Numbered from the stretch's first letter, positions 18,213 to 26,908 are shown. The stretch: DNA of 64,000 bases from Nocardioides sp. HDW12B (GCF_011299595.1 NZ_CP049867.1:2604001-2668000), one strand, 5' to 3'. Numbers and translations: made by a program. Notes: generated by a model from the sequence alone, not told the origin.

Positions 18213-18285
18213 TACCCCCGACCGGATTCGAACCGGCGCTACCGCCTTGAGAGGGCGGCGTGCTAGGCCGCTACACAACGGGGGC
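18213..18285 (-). tRNA. tRNA-Glu(CUC)
   Basis: A 73-nt cloverleaf reading GCCCCCG at the 5' acceptor strand and CGGGGGT plus discriminator A at the 3' end. The anticodon stem CCGCC/GGCGG encloses CTCTCAA, giving anticodon CTC for GAG codons. The T arm has GGTTCGAATCC. The CCA end is not encoded. It has its own promoter and terminator. Confidence 0.97.
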
Positions 18286-18299
18286 GTGAACCGCGAGAG

Positions 18300-18328
18300 A
18301 GCCTAGCGGAGGGCGGTGACCCGGCCAA
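18300..18328 (-). promoter_or_regulatory. Promoter of tRNA-Glu
   Basis: TTGGCC (18328-18323) and TAGGCT (18305-18300) on the minus strand with a 17-bp spacer, ending 14 nt before the tRNA 5' end. The neighbouring tRNA-Gln has the same layout. Confidence 0.6.
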
Positions 18329-18375
18329 ATCGGCCGGCCCGTGCCTCCCGCGCACAGCGGGACTCTCGTCGTTCG

Positions 18376-18447
18376 CTGGGGTACTAGGACTCGAACCTAG
18401 ACTAACTGGACCAGAACCAGTCGGGCTGCCAATTACCCCATACCCCA
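18376..18447 (-). tRNA. tRNA-Gln(CUG)
   Basis: A 72-nt tRNA beginning TGGGGTA and ending TACCCCA plus G73. The anticodon stem ACTGG/CCAGT encloses TTCTGGT, giving anticodon CTG for CAG codons. The U1-A72 weak first pair is the element recognised by GatCAB, in keeping with Gln-tRNA synthesis by transamidation. GatB is encoded at the end of this window and gltX 1.3 kb away. CCA is not encoded. Confidence 0.96.
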
Positions 18448-18499
18448 TGGGATGTGGGCCTCTCGCGAGACCCGGTCGGCTTCTCTCGAAGCCCGGTTG

Positions 18500-18528
18500 A
18501 GAATACACGTCAGGCCGGGTCTGACCAA
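18500..18528 (-). promoter_or_regulatory. Promoter of tRNA-Gln
   Basis: TTGGTC (18528-18523) and TATTCT (18505-18500) on the minus strand, 17 bp apart. The transcript would carry about 45 nt of leader, containing a small hairpin, before the tRNA. Confidence 0.6.
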
Positions 18529-18553
18529 AAGCGGGGACCGCCCGAGAGGTGCC

Positions 18554-19780
18554 TCACACCGGCCCCGCGGACACCGCCTGGGCGGGCTGCTGCTCCGGCT
18601 CGTCGAGGTGGGGTGGACGGGTCGTGGTCTGCACCTTCATCCGCCTGGCCAGCCACAGCACGAGCACGGCGTACACCAGCGACTGGGTGAGCGTGACCGG
18701 GATGTTCCACCAACTGACGTCGCCCGGGTCGAGGGCGGAGTCGAGGTCGGTGAAGGCGATCGCGAAGCCGAACGCGAGGTAGTTGTTGAGCACGTGCAGG
18801 GCGATGCCGGCCTCGAGCCCCCCGGTGCGGATCACCAGCCAGGCGGCGATCAGCCCGAACATGAAGCGGTCGAAGAACAACGGCGGGTCGAACTGCAGGT
18901 GCGCCACCGCGAAGAGCAGCGCGGTCAGCACGATGCTGATCCACTTGTGCCGCGCCAGCGCCCCGATGGCCTGCAGCAGGTAGCCGCGGAACGCGTACTC
19001 CTCGCCGGCGGCTTGGAAGGGCGTGGTGAGGAGCACGACGACCGCCAGCGCGATGGTGGTGCCGGTGACGGCGTTGGCCTGGCCGGCCACGTCGGGGTTC
19101 GCGCTCTGCGGCACCAGCGCGCCGACGACCACCTGGGCGATCAGCGCGACCACGGCCATGCCGGCACACCCGGCCATGAACGTCCAGCGCAGCTTGGGCA
19201 CCACCGAGGAGGACCAGCGCAGGCGCAGGTGGTGCAGCCAGCGCATCACGAGACCGACCCACAGGATCATCGCGCCGAGGGCGACGTTGAGGTAGAGCAG
19301 CCCCGAGGGAGTCAGCTTCTCCAGGGTGGCGGCCTGGAAGATGCGGTCGCCGTAGCTCATGTCCCCGGGCTCGAAGAGCGCGGCGACGAGCAGCACCGGG
19401 AAGGTGATCAGTGGGAGCACGATGACCAGACCGAGGACCACGAGCAGGACGCCGACGAGGGGCTTCCAGGTCCGGTAGGTCCAGGTCCGCAGCATCTGGT
19501 GGTAGGGCCGGGGCTCGGGGTGCGGGAAGGCCCAGCGCGGGTCCGGCTCCGGCGGCGGCTGGAACGGGGGTGCGGGCTGCTGCCAGCCCGGCGGCGGACC
19601 CCAGCCGGGAGGCTGCTGGCCGTACGGCGACTGGCCGTACGGCGGCTGCGGTTGCGGGTAGGGCTGCGGGTAGGGCTGGGGGTAGGGCTGGCCCCACCCC
19701 GACTGGCCGTAGGGGTCCTGGCCGGGGGGCGGACCCCAGCCGGGCTGCCCGTACGGCGGCGCTCCCCCGGGGCCGCTCAT
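18554..19780 (-). CDS. CPBP-family intramembrane metalloprotease with Pro/Gln/Tyr-rich N terminus
   Basis: A 408-residue membrane protein. The C-terminal half is a CPBP (Abi/Rce1-like) glutamic protease domain: [16 protein letters not shown] carries the EExxxR motif and later segments give the FxxxH (LFAVAHLQF) and HxxxN (HVLNN) motifs. About eight hydrophobic segments are visible. Residues 1-85 are a soluble low-complexity region with repeated [12 protein letters not shown] and SPYGQ units, a type that often mediates protein contacts in actinobacterial membrane proteins. ATG 19780 overlaps the gltX stop by 4 bp. The substrate is unknown. Confidence 0.88.
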   Translation of the reverse strand: MSGPGGAPPYGQPGWGPPPGQDPYGQSGWGQPYPQPYPQPYPQPQPPYGQSPYGQQPPGWGPPPGWQQPAPPFQPPPEPDPRWAFPHPEPRPYHQMLRTWTYRTWKPLVGVLLVVLGLVIVLPLITFPVLLVAALFEPGDMSYGDRIFQAATLEKLTPSGLLYLNVALGAMILWVGLVMRWLHHLRLRWSSSVVPKLRWTFMAGCAGMAVVALIAQVVVGALVPQSANPDVAGQANAVTGTTIALAVVVLLTTPFQAAGEEYAFRGYLLQAIGALARHKWISIVLTALLFAVAHLQFDPPLFFDRFMFGLIAAWLVIRTGGLEAGIALHVLNNYLAFGFAIAFTDLDSALDPGDVSWWNIPVTLTQSLVYAVLVLWLARRMKVQTTTRPPHLDEPEQQPAQAVSAGPV

Positions 19781-21270
19781 GCCGCGACGGCCCCGTCGAG
19801 GCGGGCCAGCGAACGCTCGCGCCCGAGCAGCTCCATGGACTCGAAGAGCGGCGGCGAGATCCGACGACCGGTGATCGCGACGCGGACGGCGCCGAAGGCG
19901 TTGCGCGGCTTGAGGCCGAGGTCCTCGATCAGCGCGCTCCGCAGGGCCGCCTCGATCGACTCGGTCGTCCACGCGTCCAGGGAGCCCAGCGCCTCGCGAG
20001 CCGCCCGGACCACGGTCTGACCGTCCTCGGTCTCCACCAGCTTGGCGGCGTCCGCGGGGTCGAGCGCGAAGCCGTCCTCGGCCACGAAGAGGAAGCCCAG
20101 CATGTCCACGGACTCCGCCAGGTTGCCCATGCGCTCCTGCACCAGTGGCGACGCCGCCGCCAGCAGCGACGACTCCTCGCGCGAGAGCGGGTCGTCCACG
20201 AGGCCGGCGGCGTGCAGGAAGGGGACCATCCGGCGCGCGGCCTCCTCGACGGGCAGCGCCCGCAGGTGCGTGGCGTTGATCGCCTCGGCCTTCTTGAGGT
20301 CGAAGCGCGCCGGGTTGGGGTTGACCCGGTCGATCTCGAAGGCCGCCACCATCTCCTCCATGGAGAAGATGTCGCGGTCCTCGGCGATCGCCCAGCCCAG
20401 GAGGGCCAGGTAGTTCAGCAGCCCCTCGGGCAGGAAGCCCTGGTCGCGGTAGCCGAGCAGGTTGGCCTCCGGGTCGCGCTTGGACAGCTTCCGGTTGCCC
20501 TGGCCCATGACGTAGGGCAGATGGCCGAAGCGGGGCGGCGTACCGCTGCCGACGCCGATCTCGGCGAGCGCGGCGTGCAGCGCGATCTGCCGCGGGGTCG
20601 AGGACAGCAGGTCCTCGCCGCGCAGCACGTGGGTGATCTCCATCAGCGCGTCGTCGAGCGGGTTGACGAGCGTGTAGAGCGGGTGGCCGTTGCCGCGCAC
20701 CAGCACGTAGTCGGGCACGTGCTCGCTCTGGAAGGTGATCTCGCCGCGCACCAGGTCGTCGAAGGTGATCGCCGCGTCCGGCATCCGGAAGCGGACGACC
20801 GGGCGGCGGCCCTCCTCGACGTACGCCGCGCGCGCCTCGTCGCCGAGGTCGCGGCAGTGGCCGTCGTAGCCCGGGGTGCGGCCCTCCGCACGGGCCTTCT
20901 CGTTGCGCTCGTCGAGCTCGGCCTGCGAGCAGTAGCAGTGGTAGGCCTTCCCGGCGGCCAGCAGCTTGTCGGCCACCTCGGCGTAGGTGTCGAAGCGCTC
21001 CGACTGCCGGTAGGGGCCGAAGTCGCCGCCCACCTCCGGGCCCTCGTCCCAGTCGAAGCCGAGCCAGCGCATGACCTCGAGGATCGTGTCGTAGGACTCC
21101 TGGGAGTCGCGCGCGGCGTCGGTGTCCTCGACGCGGAAGACGAACGTGCCGCCGTGGTGGCGCGCGAAGGCCCAGTTGAACAGCGCCGTCCGGGCCAGGC
21201 CGACGTGCGGCGACCCCGTCGGTGAGGGACAGAACCGGACGCGGACGGGAGACGCCGGGGCGTCAGTCAC
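19777..21270 (-). CDS. gltX: Glutamyl-tRNA synthetase
   Basis: Class I aminoacyl-tRNA synthetase, 497 residues. The HIGH-type signature is in [17 protein letters not shown] and the KMSKS-type signature in [15 protein letters not shown]. Also typical are FVFRVEDTD and [12 protein letters not shown]. With GatB in the window and no GlnRS, it is expected to be nondiscriminating and to load Glu on both tRNA-Glu and tRNA-Gln. GTG 21270 begins [19 protein letters not shown] and lies within the 3' end of the FAH gene (8-bp overlap). It is followed by the CPBP gene with a 4-bp overlap, so the three form one unit. Confidence 0.96.
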   Translation of the reverse strand: MTDAPASPVRVRFCPSPTGSPHVGLARTALFNWAFARHHGGTFVFRVEDTDAARDSQESYDTILEVMRWLGFDWDEGPEVGGDFGPYRQSERFDTYAEVADKLLAAGKAYHCYCSQAELDERNEKARAEGRTPGYDGHCRDLGDEARAAYVEEGRRPVVRFRMPDAAITFDDLVRGEITFQSEHVPDYVLVRGNGHPLYTLVNPLDDALMEITHVLRGEDLLSSTPRQIALHAALAEIGVGSGTPPRFGHLPYVMGQGNRKLSKRDPEANLLGYRDQGFLPEGLLNYLALLGWAIAEDRDIFSMEEMVAAFEIDRVNPNPARFDLKKAEAINATHLRALPVEEAARRMVPFLHAAGLVDDPLSREESSLLAAASPLVQERMGNLAESVDMLGFLFVAEDGFALDPADAAKLVETEDGQTVVRAAREALGSLDAWTTESIEAALRSALIEDLGLKPRNAFGAVRVAITGRRISPPLFESMELLGRERSLARLDGAVAA

Positions 21271-22063
21271 GGGAGACCACCTTGTTGTTGAGAGTGCCGA
21301 TGCCGTCGATGACGACGTCCACCTCGTCGCCGACCTCCATCGGCCCGACGCCCTCCGGGGTGCCGGTGAGGATGACGTCGCCGGGCAGCAGGGTCATGAC
21401 GGAGGAGACGTAGGAGACCAGGGTCGGGACGTCGAAGATCAGGTCCTTCGTGGTGCCGTCCTGCTTGAGGTCGCCGTTGAGGAAGGTGCGCACGCGCAGG
21501 TCGGAGGCGTCGAGGTCGGTCTCGACCCACGGGCCCAGCGGGCAGAAGGAGTCGAACCCCTTGGCGCGGGTGAACTGGACGTCGGAGCGCTGCAGGTCGC
21601 GGGCCGTGACGTCGTTGCCGACGGTGTAGCCGAAGACGACATCCGCGACCTTCTCGACCGGCACGTCACGGCAGATCCGTCCGACCACCACGGCCAGCTC
21701 GCCCTCGAAGTGGACGTTGCGGGACTGGCGCGGGTAGAACACCGGGTCGCCGGGGCCGACCACCGACGTGTTCGGCTTGAGGAACATCAACGGTTCCTCG
21801 GGCAGGTCGCTGCCCATCTCGGCGGCGTGCGCGGCGTAGTTGCGCCCGATGCCGACCACCTTGCTGCGGGGCAGCACGGGCGCCAGCAGCCGGACGTCGG
21901 CCAGCCGGAAGCTCTGGTCGGTCGGCTTCATCCCGACGTAGAGCGGGTCGCCGGCCAGGGCCACGATGCTCGCGTCGGGGTCCAGCTCGCCGTGCTCGTC
22001 CAGGTCTCCGGTGACGACCCCGAACTGGGGGTCCTCACCCGTGGTGAATCTCGCGATGCGCAC
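21263..22063 (-). CDS. Fumarylacetoacetate hydrolase (FAH) family protein
   Basis: A 266-residue FAH-superfamily enzyme; members cleave or decarboxylate beta-keto acids such as fumarylpyruvate, acylpyruvates or oxaloacetate. The fold signatures are [34 protein letters not shown], the metal-binding [11 protein letters not shown] and [14 protein letters not shown], and a C-terminal [14 protein letters not shown]. No aromatic degradation genes are nearby, so a broad acylpyruvase or oxaloacetate decarboxylase role is as likely as a catabolic one. Start ATG 22063. Its 3' end overlaps the gltX GTG by 8 bp, an association often seen in actinobacteria. Confidence 0.9.
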   Translation of the reverse strand: MRIARFTTGEDPQFGVVTGDLDEHGELDPDASIVALAGDPLYVGMKPTDQSFRLADVRLLAPVLPRSKVVGIGRNYAAHAAEMGSDLPEEPLMFLKPNTSVVGPGDPVFYPRQSRNVHFEGELAVVVGRICRDVPVEKVADVVFGYTVGNDVTARDLQRSDVQFTRAKGFDSFCPLGPWVETDLDASDLRVRTFLNGDLKQDGTTKDLIFDVPTLVSYVSSVMTLLPGDVILTGTPEGVGPMEVGDEVDVVIDGIGTLNNKVVSRD

Positions 22064-22102
22064 CGTCCGAGCCTACCGGTGGGGAGGGGCCGCTCCCGCG
22101 AC

Positions 22103-22115
22103 TAGGCTCGACGCT
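22103..22115 (+). promoter_or_regulatory. Leaderless-type -10 element before the gene at 22116
   Basis: TAGGCT at 22103-22108 with a 7-nt spacer to the GTG at 22116, the same spacing pattern as at 5770 and 61199. Confidence 0.5.
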
Positions 22116-23009
22116 GTGGACGGCACGACGGATCTCGCTCGGGCGACCGTCCTGCCACCGTCGGTGTGGCAGGGACGGCGCGCCGCCCACGAGGCACGCG
22201 TCGACCGCTGGACGGCCCCCTTCCTCGCGCGTCGGCGCGTGGGCGGCAGCCACCCGGTCGAGGACTTCCTGTTCACCTACTACTCCCAGCGGCCGGCCGC
22301 GCTGCGCCGCTGGCACCCCGGGTACGGCGTGGCCCTGGTCGACGGGGCCGACTGGCTGTCGCTGACCGGGTACGTCGAGGGGCCCGACGGGGTGGGGGTC
22401 TCCCCCGACCTCCTGGCCACGCGCCGGCCCGTGCTCTCCCAGGTCCACTGGCTGCTGGCCGCGACCGCCGGGCGGGCGCCGCACTTCGGCTGCTTCGGGA
22501 TGCACGAGTGGGCGATGGTCTACCGGCAGTCGCCGGACGACGTGCGGCACGCGTCCTGGCCGCTGCGCCTCGGCACAACGGGGACCGACGAGGTCGTCGA
22601 GGGCCACCGGGTCGCCTGCTCGCACTTCGACGCGTTCCGGTTCTTCACCGAGCCGGCGCGCGGGCTCAACACGCTGCAACCGGGCCGGGAGGACCGGCCG
22701 GCGTTCGAGCAGCCCGCCTGCCTGCACGCCGGGATGGACCTCTACAAGCACGCCTTCCGGCTCACCCCGCTCGTCGCCTCGGAGCTGGTCGCCGACTGCT
22801 TCGCGCTGGCGTGGGACATCCGCGTGCTCGACATGCGCGCGTCGCCGTACGACTTCTCGGGGCTGGCGGGGTGGGACCACGCCCCGGTGCGGGTCGAGAC
22901 GGCGGAGGGCAAGGCCGAGTACGCCGCCGCGCAGCGCACCTTCGCCGAGCGCGGCGCACCGTTGCGGGCGCGGCTGATCGAGGAGTGCGAGCGCCTGCTG
23001 GCCTCCTAG
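22116..23009 (+). CDS. Conserved actinobacterial protein, sometimes labelled 3-methyladenine DNA glycosylase
   Basis: A 297-residue protein without motifs I can tie to a known mechanism. Conserved-looking parts are VEDFLFTYYSQRPAALRRWHP, HFGCFGMHEWAMVYRQ, CSHFDAFRFFTEPARGLNT and MDLYKHAFRLTPLV. Similar sequences have, as I recall, been annotated as 3-methyladenine DNA glycosylase, but no HhH-GPD motif or other glycosylase signature is visible, so I treat the function as unknown. The many His, Cys and acidic residues could bind metal. GTG 22116, seven bases after a TAGGCT element, so probably leaderless; the frame is open upstream into the FAH gene on the other strand. Monocistronic. Confidence 0.75.
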   Translation: MDGTTDLARATVLPPSVWQGRRAAHEARVDRWTAPFLARRRVGGSHPVEDFLFTYYSQRPAALRRWHPGYGVALVDGADWLSLTGYVEGPDGVGVSPDLLATRRPVLSQVHWLLAATAGRAPHFGCFGMHEWAMVYRQSPDDVRHASWPLRLGTTGTDEVVEGHRVACSHFDAFRFFTEPARGLNTLQPGREDRPAFEQPACLHAGMDLYKHAFRLTPLVASELVADCFALAWDIRVLDMRASPYDFSGLAGWDHAPVRVETAEGKAEYAAAQRTFAERGAPLRARLIEECERLLAS

Positions 23010-23094
23010 GCCGACGAGACCCGGACGTCATCGGGGTGCTCGGCGCGGGTCTCGTGACCCGGCTCGTCGTTCGCACGTCGCGGGCGCGGCAGCC

Positions 23095-23505
23095 CTAGTC
23101 CTTGGCGAGGTAGAAGCAGAAGGGGTGGCCGGCGGGGTCGAGCATGACGCGGACGTCGTCCTGGGGCTGGTGCTCGGCGAGCTCGGCGCCGCAGTGGAGC
23201 CCCCACGCCACCGCGGCGTCCACCTCATCGACCTCGAGGTCCAGGTGGAGCTGCATCTGCGGCACCCCCTCGACGGTCGGCCACACCGGCCGTCGGTGCA
23301 GCGGCTCGGAGGCGAAGGCGAGGTTGTAGCCGGCGCTCTCCGAGGGGGCGAGCGTCGTCCACTCCGGGCTCTCGTGGAAGATCGTCCACCCGAGCAGACG
23401 CTCGTAGAAGTGGGCCAGGGCCGGGCCGTCGACGGCGTCGAGGACCACCCCGAACCAGGTGGTCGGCACCCGGGCCGGCGGCGCCCCTGCTGCTGTGTCA
23501 GTCAT
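23095..23505 (-). CDS. VOC-superfamily (glyoxalase-like) protein
   Basis: A 136-residue protein with the two beta-alpha-beta-beta-beta modules of the vicinal oxygen chelate fold: GVVLDAVDGPALAHFYERLLGW opens the first and LHLDLEVDEVDAAVAWGLHCG the second, ending VMLDPAGHPFCFYLAKD. Such proteins include dioxygenases, fosfomycin/bleomycin resistance proteins and glyoxalases; the substrate cannot be told. Start ATG 23505 (MTDTAAG), preceded by GGAGGTT; a longer frame begins at 23544. It stands alone between two plus-strand genes. Confidence 0.85.
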   Translation of the reverse strand: MTDTAAGAPPARVPTTWFGVVLDAVDGPALAHFYERLLGWTIFHESPEWTTLAPSESAGYNLAFASEPLHRRPVWPTVEGVPQMQLHLDLEVDEVDAAVAWGLHCGAELAEHQPQDDVRVMLDPAGHPFCFYLAKD

Positions 23506-23700
23506 GCAGGAACCTCCCAGCGGCCGGGAGGGCCACCCTGGCACACGGGGTCGAGGTGACGGAAGACCCGACCGCAGGGGTACGACGTACTCGACGCGGC
23601 TAGCGCAGAGGTACGAGGGCGGGACCGTACGTCGCGCTCATGTGCCCGACGCCCTCGTTCGCCCAGAATGGGGTGATACCGGCGGGGGCGGCCCGCTGTG

Positions 23701-24108
23701 ATGACGAGGGACACGATGACGCACCTTCTGGACCACCACAGCCATCAGGGCCCCGACGGCCGCGACGCCACCCAGGCGGTGGCCGACGCCGTACGCTCCC
23801 GCGTCCTCCCGAGCCTGGCGGCCTTCTTCGACCAGGGGCTGAGGCTGCTCGCGTGCACGGAGCAGTTCGCCGCCGAGCAGGGCTCCACCCCCTCCGAGCT
23901 CTGCGGACGCTCGTTGCCCGAGGTGGTGGGCGACGAGGTGCACGCCCAGCTGATCGGTCCTGCCCTCCGCGCGGTGGCCGGGTCGACCGAGCACACGATG
24001 GTGCGGCGTGCCGATCCCGTCCTCGACCGTCAGTGGCTCACGCTCGTCGGCTACCAGGTGGACGGCGAGCAGCTCGGCGTCGCCGTGCTCACCGGCGAGG
24101 TGGTCTGA
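23701..24108 (+). CDS. Small PAS-like domain protein
   Basis: A 135-residue protein, apparently one PAS-type sensory domain (RLLACTEQFAAEQGSTPSEL, then LPEVVGDEVHAQLIGPALRA and LTLVGYQVDGEQLGVAVL) after a His-rich N terminus (HLLDHHSHQ). No kinase, cyclase or DNA-binding domain is attached. It may bind a small ligand or a protein partner. Starts at GTG 23698, ATG 23701 and ATG 23716 are all in frame; ATG 23701 is used. The PAS call is by pattern only. Confidence 0.65.
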   Translation: MTRDTMTHLLDHHSHQGPDGRDATQAVADAVRSRVLPSLAAFFDQGLRLLACTEQFAAEQGSTPSELCGRSLPEVVGDEVHAQLIGPALRAVAGSTEHTMVRRADPVLDRQWLTLVGYQVDGEQLGVAVLTGEVV

Positions 24109-24151
24109 GCCTCCCCCGAGGCCGCAGGCCCGGGGCCGCACGACCGACGAC

Positions 24152-24163
24152 TAGCCTGGCGCG
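24152..24163 (+). promoter_or_regulatory. Leaderless-type -10 element before the P1 peptidase
   Basis: TAGCCT at 24152-24157, then six bases, then ATG 24164. Confidence 0.5.
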
Positions 24164-25075
24164 ATGAGCGCCCTGACGGACGTCCCCGGCGTCCGGGTCG
24201 GCCACTGGACCGACACCGAGGCCCGCACCGGCTGCACGGTGGTGCTGCTGCCCGACGACGGCGCGACCACCTCGATCGACGTCCGCGGCGCTGCCCCCGG
24301 CACCCGGGAGACCGACCTGCTGCGCCCCGAGGCCACGGTCCCGCGGGCCCACGCGATCGTCCTGACCGGCGGGTCCGCCTTCGGCCTGGCGGCGGCCGAC
24401 GGGGTGATGAGGCACCTCGAGTCCCGCCGGATCGGTACGCCGACCCCGGCCGGCCCGGTGCCGATCGTGCCGGCGGCGGTCCTCTACGACCTCGCCGTGG
24501 GGTCCGCCTCGGTGCGCCCCGACGCCGAGGCCGGGCTCGCCGCCGTCCTCGACGCCGAGCGCGGCCTGCCCTGCACCACCGGCGTGGTCGGAGCCGGGGC
24601 CGGCGCCACGGTCGGCAAGCTCTTCGGCGCCCCGGTCGCCGGAGGCCTCGGGACCGCGTCCGTGGTGCTGCCGTCGGGCGCCGTGGTCGGCGCACTGGCG
24701 GCCGTCAACGCGGTCGGCGACGTCGTGGCCGAGGACGGGTCGGTGCTGGCCGGCGCGACCTCCCCCGGCACCGTCACCCGTCTCCTGGCCGGCGAGGCAC
24801 CGGGCCCCCCGCCGCCCGGCACCAGCACCACCCTCGCGGTCGTCGCCACGGACGCCGCCCTGACCAAGACCCAGTGCCACCGGCTGGCCCAGGTCGCGCA
24901 CGACGCGTTCGCGCAGGCGATCCGCCCGGTGCACACCGGGTTCGACGGCGACACCGTCTTCGCGGTCTCCACCGGGGTCGGCGAGCCGCTCGACGACGCC
25001 GCCTTCCTGGTCGTCCAGGTGGCGGCCGTCGAGACCGTGGCCCGGGCGATCCGGTCCGCGGTCACGACGGCCTGA
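24164..25075 (+). CDS. P1-family (DmpA/BapA-like) aminopeptidase
   Basis: An N-terminal nucleophile hydrolase of peptidase family S58. These proteins self-cleave before a Ser or Thr and then act as aminopeptidases on D-amino acid or beta-peptides. The 303-residue protein shows LTDVPGVRVGHWTDTEARTG at the start, the VLTGGSAFGLAAADGV loop, VVGAGAGATVGKLFG, and GGLGTASVVLPSGAVVGAL, the likely region of self-cleavage (the exact residue is not certain). ATG 24164, probably leaderless. It converges on cimA with the structured repeat between them. Confidence 0.9.
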   Translation: MSALTDVPGVRVGHWTDTEARTGCTVVLLPDDGATTSIDVRGAAPGTRETDLLRPEATVPRAHAIVLTGGSAFGLAAADGVMRHLESRRIGTPTPAGPVPIVPAAVLYDLAVGSASVRPDAEAGLAAVLDAERGLPCTTGVVGAGAGATVGKLFGAPVAGGLGTASVVLPSGAVVGALAAVNAVGDVVAEDGSVLAGATSPGTVTRLLAGEAPGPPPPGTSTTLAVVATDAALTKTQCHRLAQVAHDAFAQAIRPVHTGFDGDTVFAVSTGVGEPLDDAAFLVVQVAAVETVARAIRSAVTTA

Positions 25076-25130
25076 GCCGCTGCCGACTCGACCCGCGCCG
25101 GACCGCACGGGAGCGACGTACATCTGAGCG

Positions 25131-25200
25131 AGGGTTGTGGACGCCTCGCCGGGGTCACACCCCTGGGTGGGCGTCCATAACCCCGCGTTACATGCGGGGT
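25131..25200. repeat. Structured 70-bp repeat, copy 1 (downstream of cimA)
   Basis: This element recurs at 45424-45491 with near-identical outer parts. It has three paired parts: a 12-bp outer stem (25134-25145 with 25170-25181, one G-T pair), an inner hairpin GGGGT-CAC-ACCCC (25151-25163), and a separate hairpin with a 7-bp stem and GTTACAT loop (25180-25200). The outer stem and the last hairpin are conserved in both copies; the inner hairpin differs in sequence but stays paired. It starts 10 nt after the cimA stop codon on the minus strand. Confidence 0.85.
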
Positions 25201-25210
25201 GCGGGCCGGG

Positions 25211-26791
25211 TCACATCCCGGTGCGGCGGAGGCCGAAGACGACACCGTCGAGCAGGGCCGCCCAGGAGGCCTCGATGACGTTGGCGCCGACGCCGACCGT
25301 GACCCAGGAGGTCTGGCCGTCGGTGGTCTCGATGAGCACCCGCGTCACCGCGTCGGTGCCGTGGCCCTGGTCGAGGATGCGCACCTTGTAGTCGATCAGC
25401 TCGAACTTCGCGACCTCCGGGTAGGCCTGGCCGATCGCCTCCCGCAGGGCGTGGTCGAGGGCGTTGACCGGACCGTTGCCCTCCCCCACCGTGACGATGC
25501 GCGCGCCACCGGCACGCAGCTTCACCGTCGCCTCGGAGACCGCCTCGCCGCCCGGGAAGGAGTCGGTGATGACGCGCCAGGACTCCACCTCGAAGTACGA
25601 CGGACGCGTCCCCTCGACCTCCTCGACGAGCAGCAGCTCGAAGGACGCGTCCGCGGCCTCGAACGTGTGACCGGCCTGCTCGAGCGCCTTCACCCGCTCG
25701 GTGACCCGCGTGACGAGCTCGCGGTCTTCCGACAGGTCGAAGCCGAGCTCGCGGCCCTTGAGCTCGATCGAGGCGCGCCCGGCCATGTCGGAGACCAGCA
25801 GCCTCATGTCGTTGCCGACGCCCTCGGGGTCCATGTGCTGGTAGAGGTTCGGGTCGACCTTGATCGCCGAGGCGTGCAGGCCCGCCTTGTGGGCGAACGC
25901 GCTGACGCCGACGTAGGGCTGGCGTGAGGACGGCGGCACGTTGGTGACCTCGGCGACCGCGTGGGCGATCCGGGTGGCCTCGCGCAGGCTGCCGCTCGGC
26001 AGCACCGGGCGGCCCAGCTTGAGCTCGAGGTTCGCCACCACGGAGACGAGGTCGGCGTTGCCGGTGCGCTCGCCGTAGCCGTTGAGCGTGCCCTGCACGT
26101 GGGTGGCGCCGGCGTCGACCGCGGCCAGCGAGTTGGCCACCGCGCAGCCGGTGTCGTTGTGGCAGTGGATGCCGACCTTGGCACCGGTGCTCTCCAGCAC
26201 GTCCTGCACGACGTCGGACACCCAGGCCGGGAGCATGCCCCCGTTGGTGTCGCACAGCGCCACCACGGACGCCCCGGCCTCGGCGGCGGTGCGCAGCACC
26301 TCGAGGGCGTAGGCGCGGTTGTCGCGGTAGCCGTCGAAGAAGTGCTCGGCGTCGAGGAACACCTCCTGGCCCTCGGCGCGCAGGTGGCTCACCGTGTCGC
26401 GCACCATGGCGAGGTTCTCCTCGAGGGTGGTGCGCAGCGCGAGCTCGACGTGGCGGTCGTGCGACTTCGCGACGAGCGTCACCACGCCCGCGCCGCTGTC
26501 GCGCAGCGCCGCCACCAGCGGGTCGTCGGCCGCGGCCACGCCGGCACGGCGGGTGGCGCCGAAGGCGGCCAGCTGCGCGTGCTCGAGCACGAGCTCCTCA
26601 CGGGCGCGGCGGAAGAACTCGGTGTCCTTGGGGTTGGCGCCCGGCCAGCCGCCCTCGATGTAGCCGACGCCGAGACCGTCGATGTGCCGCGCGATGTGCA
26701 GCTTGTCGAGGACCGAGAGGTTCAGGCCCTCCTGCTGCGCGCCGTCGCGCAGCGTCGTGTCGTAGACGTGGAAGTCGGTCTGCTGGCTCAC
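25211..26791 (-). CDS. cimA: Citramalate synthase
   Basis: Condenses pyruvate and acetyl-CoA to (R)-citramalate, a threonine-independent entry to isoleucine; LeuCD and LeuB then carry citramalate to 2-oxobutanoate. 526 residues, the CimA length. The DRE-TIM barrel begins with VYDTTLRDGAQQEGLNLSV and has the CimA-type IEGGWPGANPKDTEFF; the HSH-type metal site is in GIHCHNDTGCAVANSLAAV. A C-terminal LeuA-like regulatory domain (VESWRVITDSFPGGEA, then TVGEGNGPVNALDHALREAI) implies feedback control, probably by isoleucine. GTG 26791 is preceded by an attenuator and a leader peptide. A longer frame to 26869 would overlap the attenuator. Confidence 0.92.
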   Translation of the reverse strand: MSQQTDFHVYDTTLRDGAQQEGLNLSVLDKLHIARHIDGLGVGYIEGGWPGANPKDTEFFRRAREELVLEHAQLAAFGATRRAGVAAADDPLVAALRDSGAGVVTLVAKSHDRHVELALRTTLEENLAMVRDTVSHLRAEGQEVFLDAEHFFDGYRDNRAYALEVLRTAAEAGASVVALCDTNGGMLPAWVSDVVQDVLESTGAKVGIHCHNDTGCAVANSLAAVDAGATHVQGTLNGYGERTGNADLVSVVANLELKLGRPVLPSGSLREATRIAHAVAEVTNVPPSSRQPYVGVSAFAHKAGLHASAIKVDPNLYQHMDPEGVGNDMRLLVSDMAGRASIELKGRELGFDLSEDRELVTRVTERVKALEQAGHTFEAADASFELLLVEEVEGTRPSYFEVESWRVITDSFPGGEAVSEATVKLRAGGARIVTVGEGNGPVNALDHALREAIGQAYPEVAKFELIDYKVRILDQGHGTDAVTRVLIETTDGQTSWVTVGVGANVIEASWAALLDGVVFGLRRTGM

Positions 26792-26824
26792 TTCGGGATC
26801 CTGACGTGTACTGGTTCGGGCAAC

Positions 26825-26878
26825 AAAAAAACCTCCCGTGGGACGAGAGGTCGCGCGGTCGGGGAGCACCCCGCCGCG
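26825..26878 (-). promoter_or_regulatory. Transcription attenuator of cimA
   Basis: On the minus strand, right after the leader peptide stop, comes a bulged 10-bp hairpin (26854-26878), then a terminator stem CCTCTCG/CGGGAGG with a TCCCA loop (26832-26850) and a run of seven T (26831-26825). It ends 33 nt before the cimA GTG. With the Leu-Val-Ile-Ile leader this is the layout of ribosome-mediated attenuation. Confidence 0.8.
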
Positions 26879-26908
26879 CTAGGCAATGATCACCAGGCTC
26901 TGCTGCAT
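26879..26908 (-). CDS. Leader peptide of cimA
   Basis: A 9-codon ORF, MQQSLVIIA, with codons CTG GTG ATC ATT in a row just ahead of an intrinsic terminator. Stalling at these Leu, Val and Ile codons when a branched-chain aminoacyl-tRNA is scarce would favour read-through into cimA. There is no clear Shine-Dalgarno; CAGACT seven bases upstream of the ATG could be a weak leaderless-type -10. The coding potential is inferred from position and composition. Confidence 0.75.
   Translation of the reverse strand: MQQSLVIIA

Noticed and set aside
18108-18278. N-terminal extension of the Ada-AlkA fusion to 18278
   Set aside because: It would run through the tRNA-Glu gene and its terminator, and the Ada domain starts normally at 18107.
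22116-23009. Naming this gene as a 3-methyladenine DNA glycosylase
   Set aside because: No glycosylase motif is visible; the label may be inherited from automatic annotation.
26792-26869. Longer start for cimA at 26869
   Set aside because: The added codons come from the attenuator hairpin and T tract.
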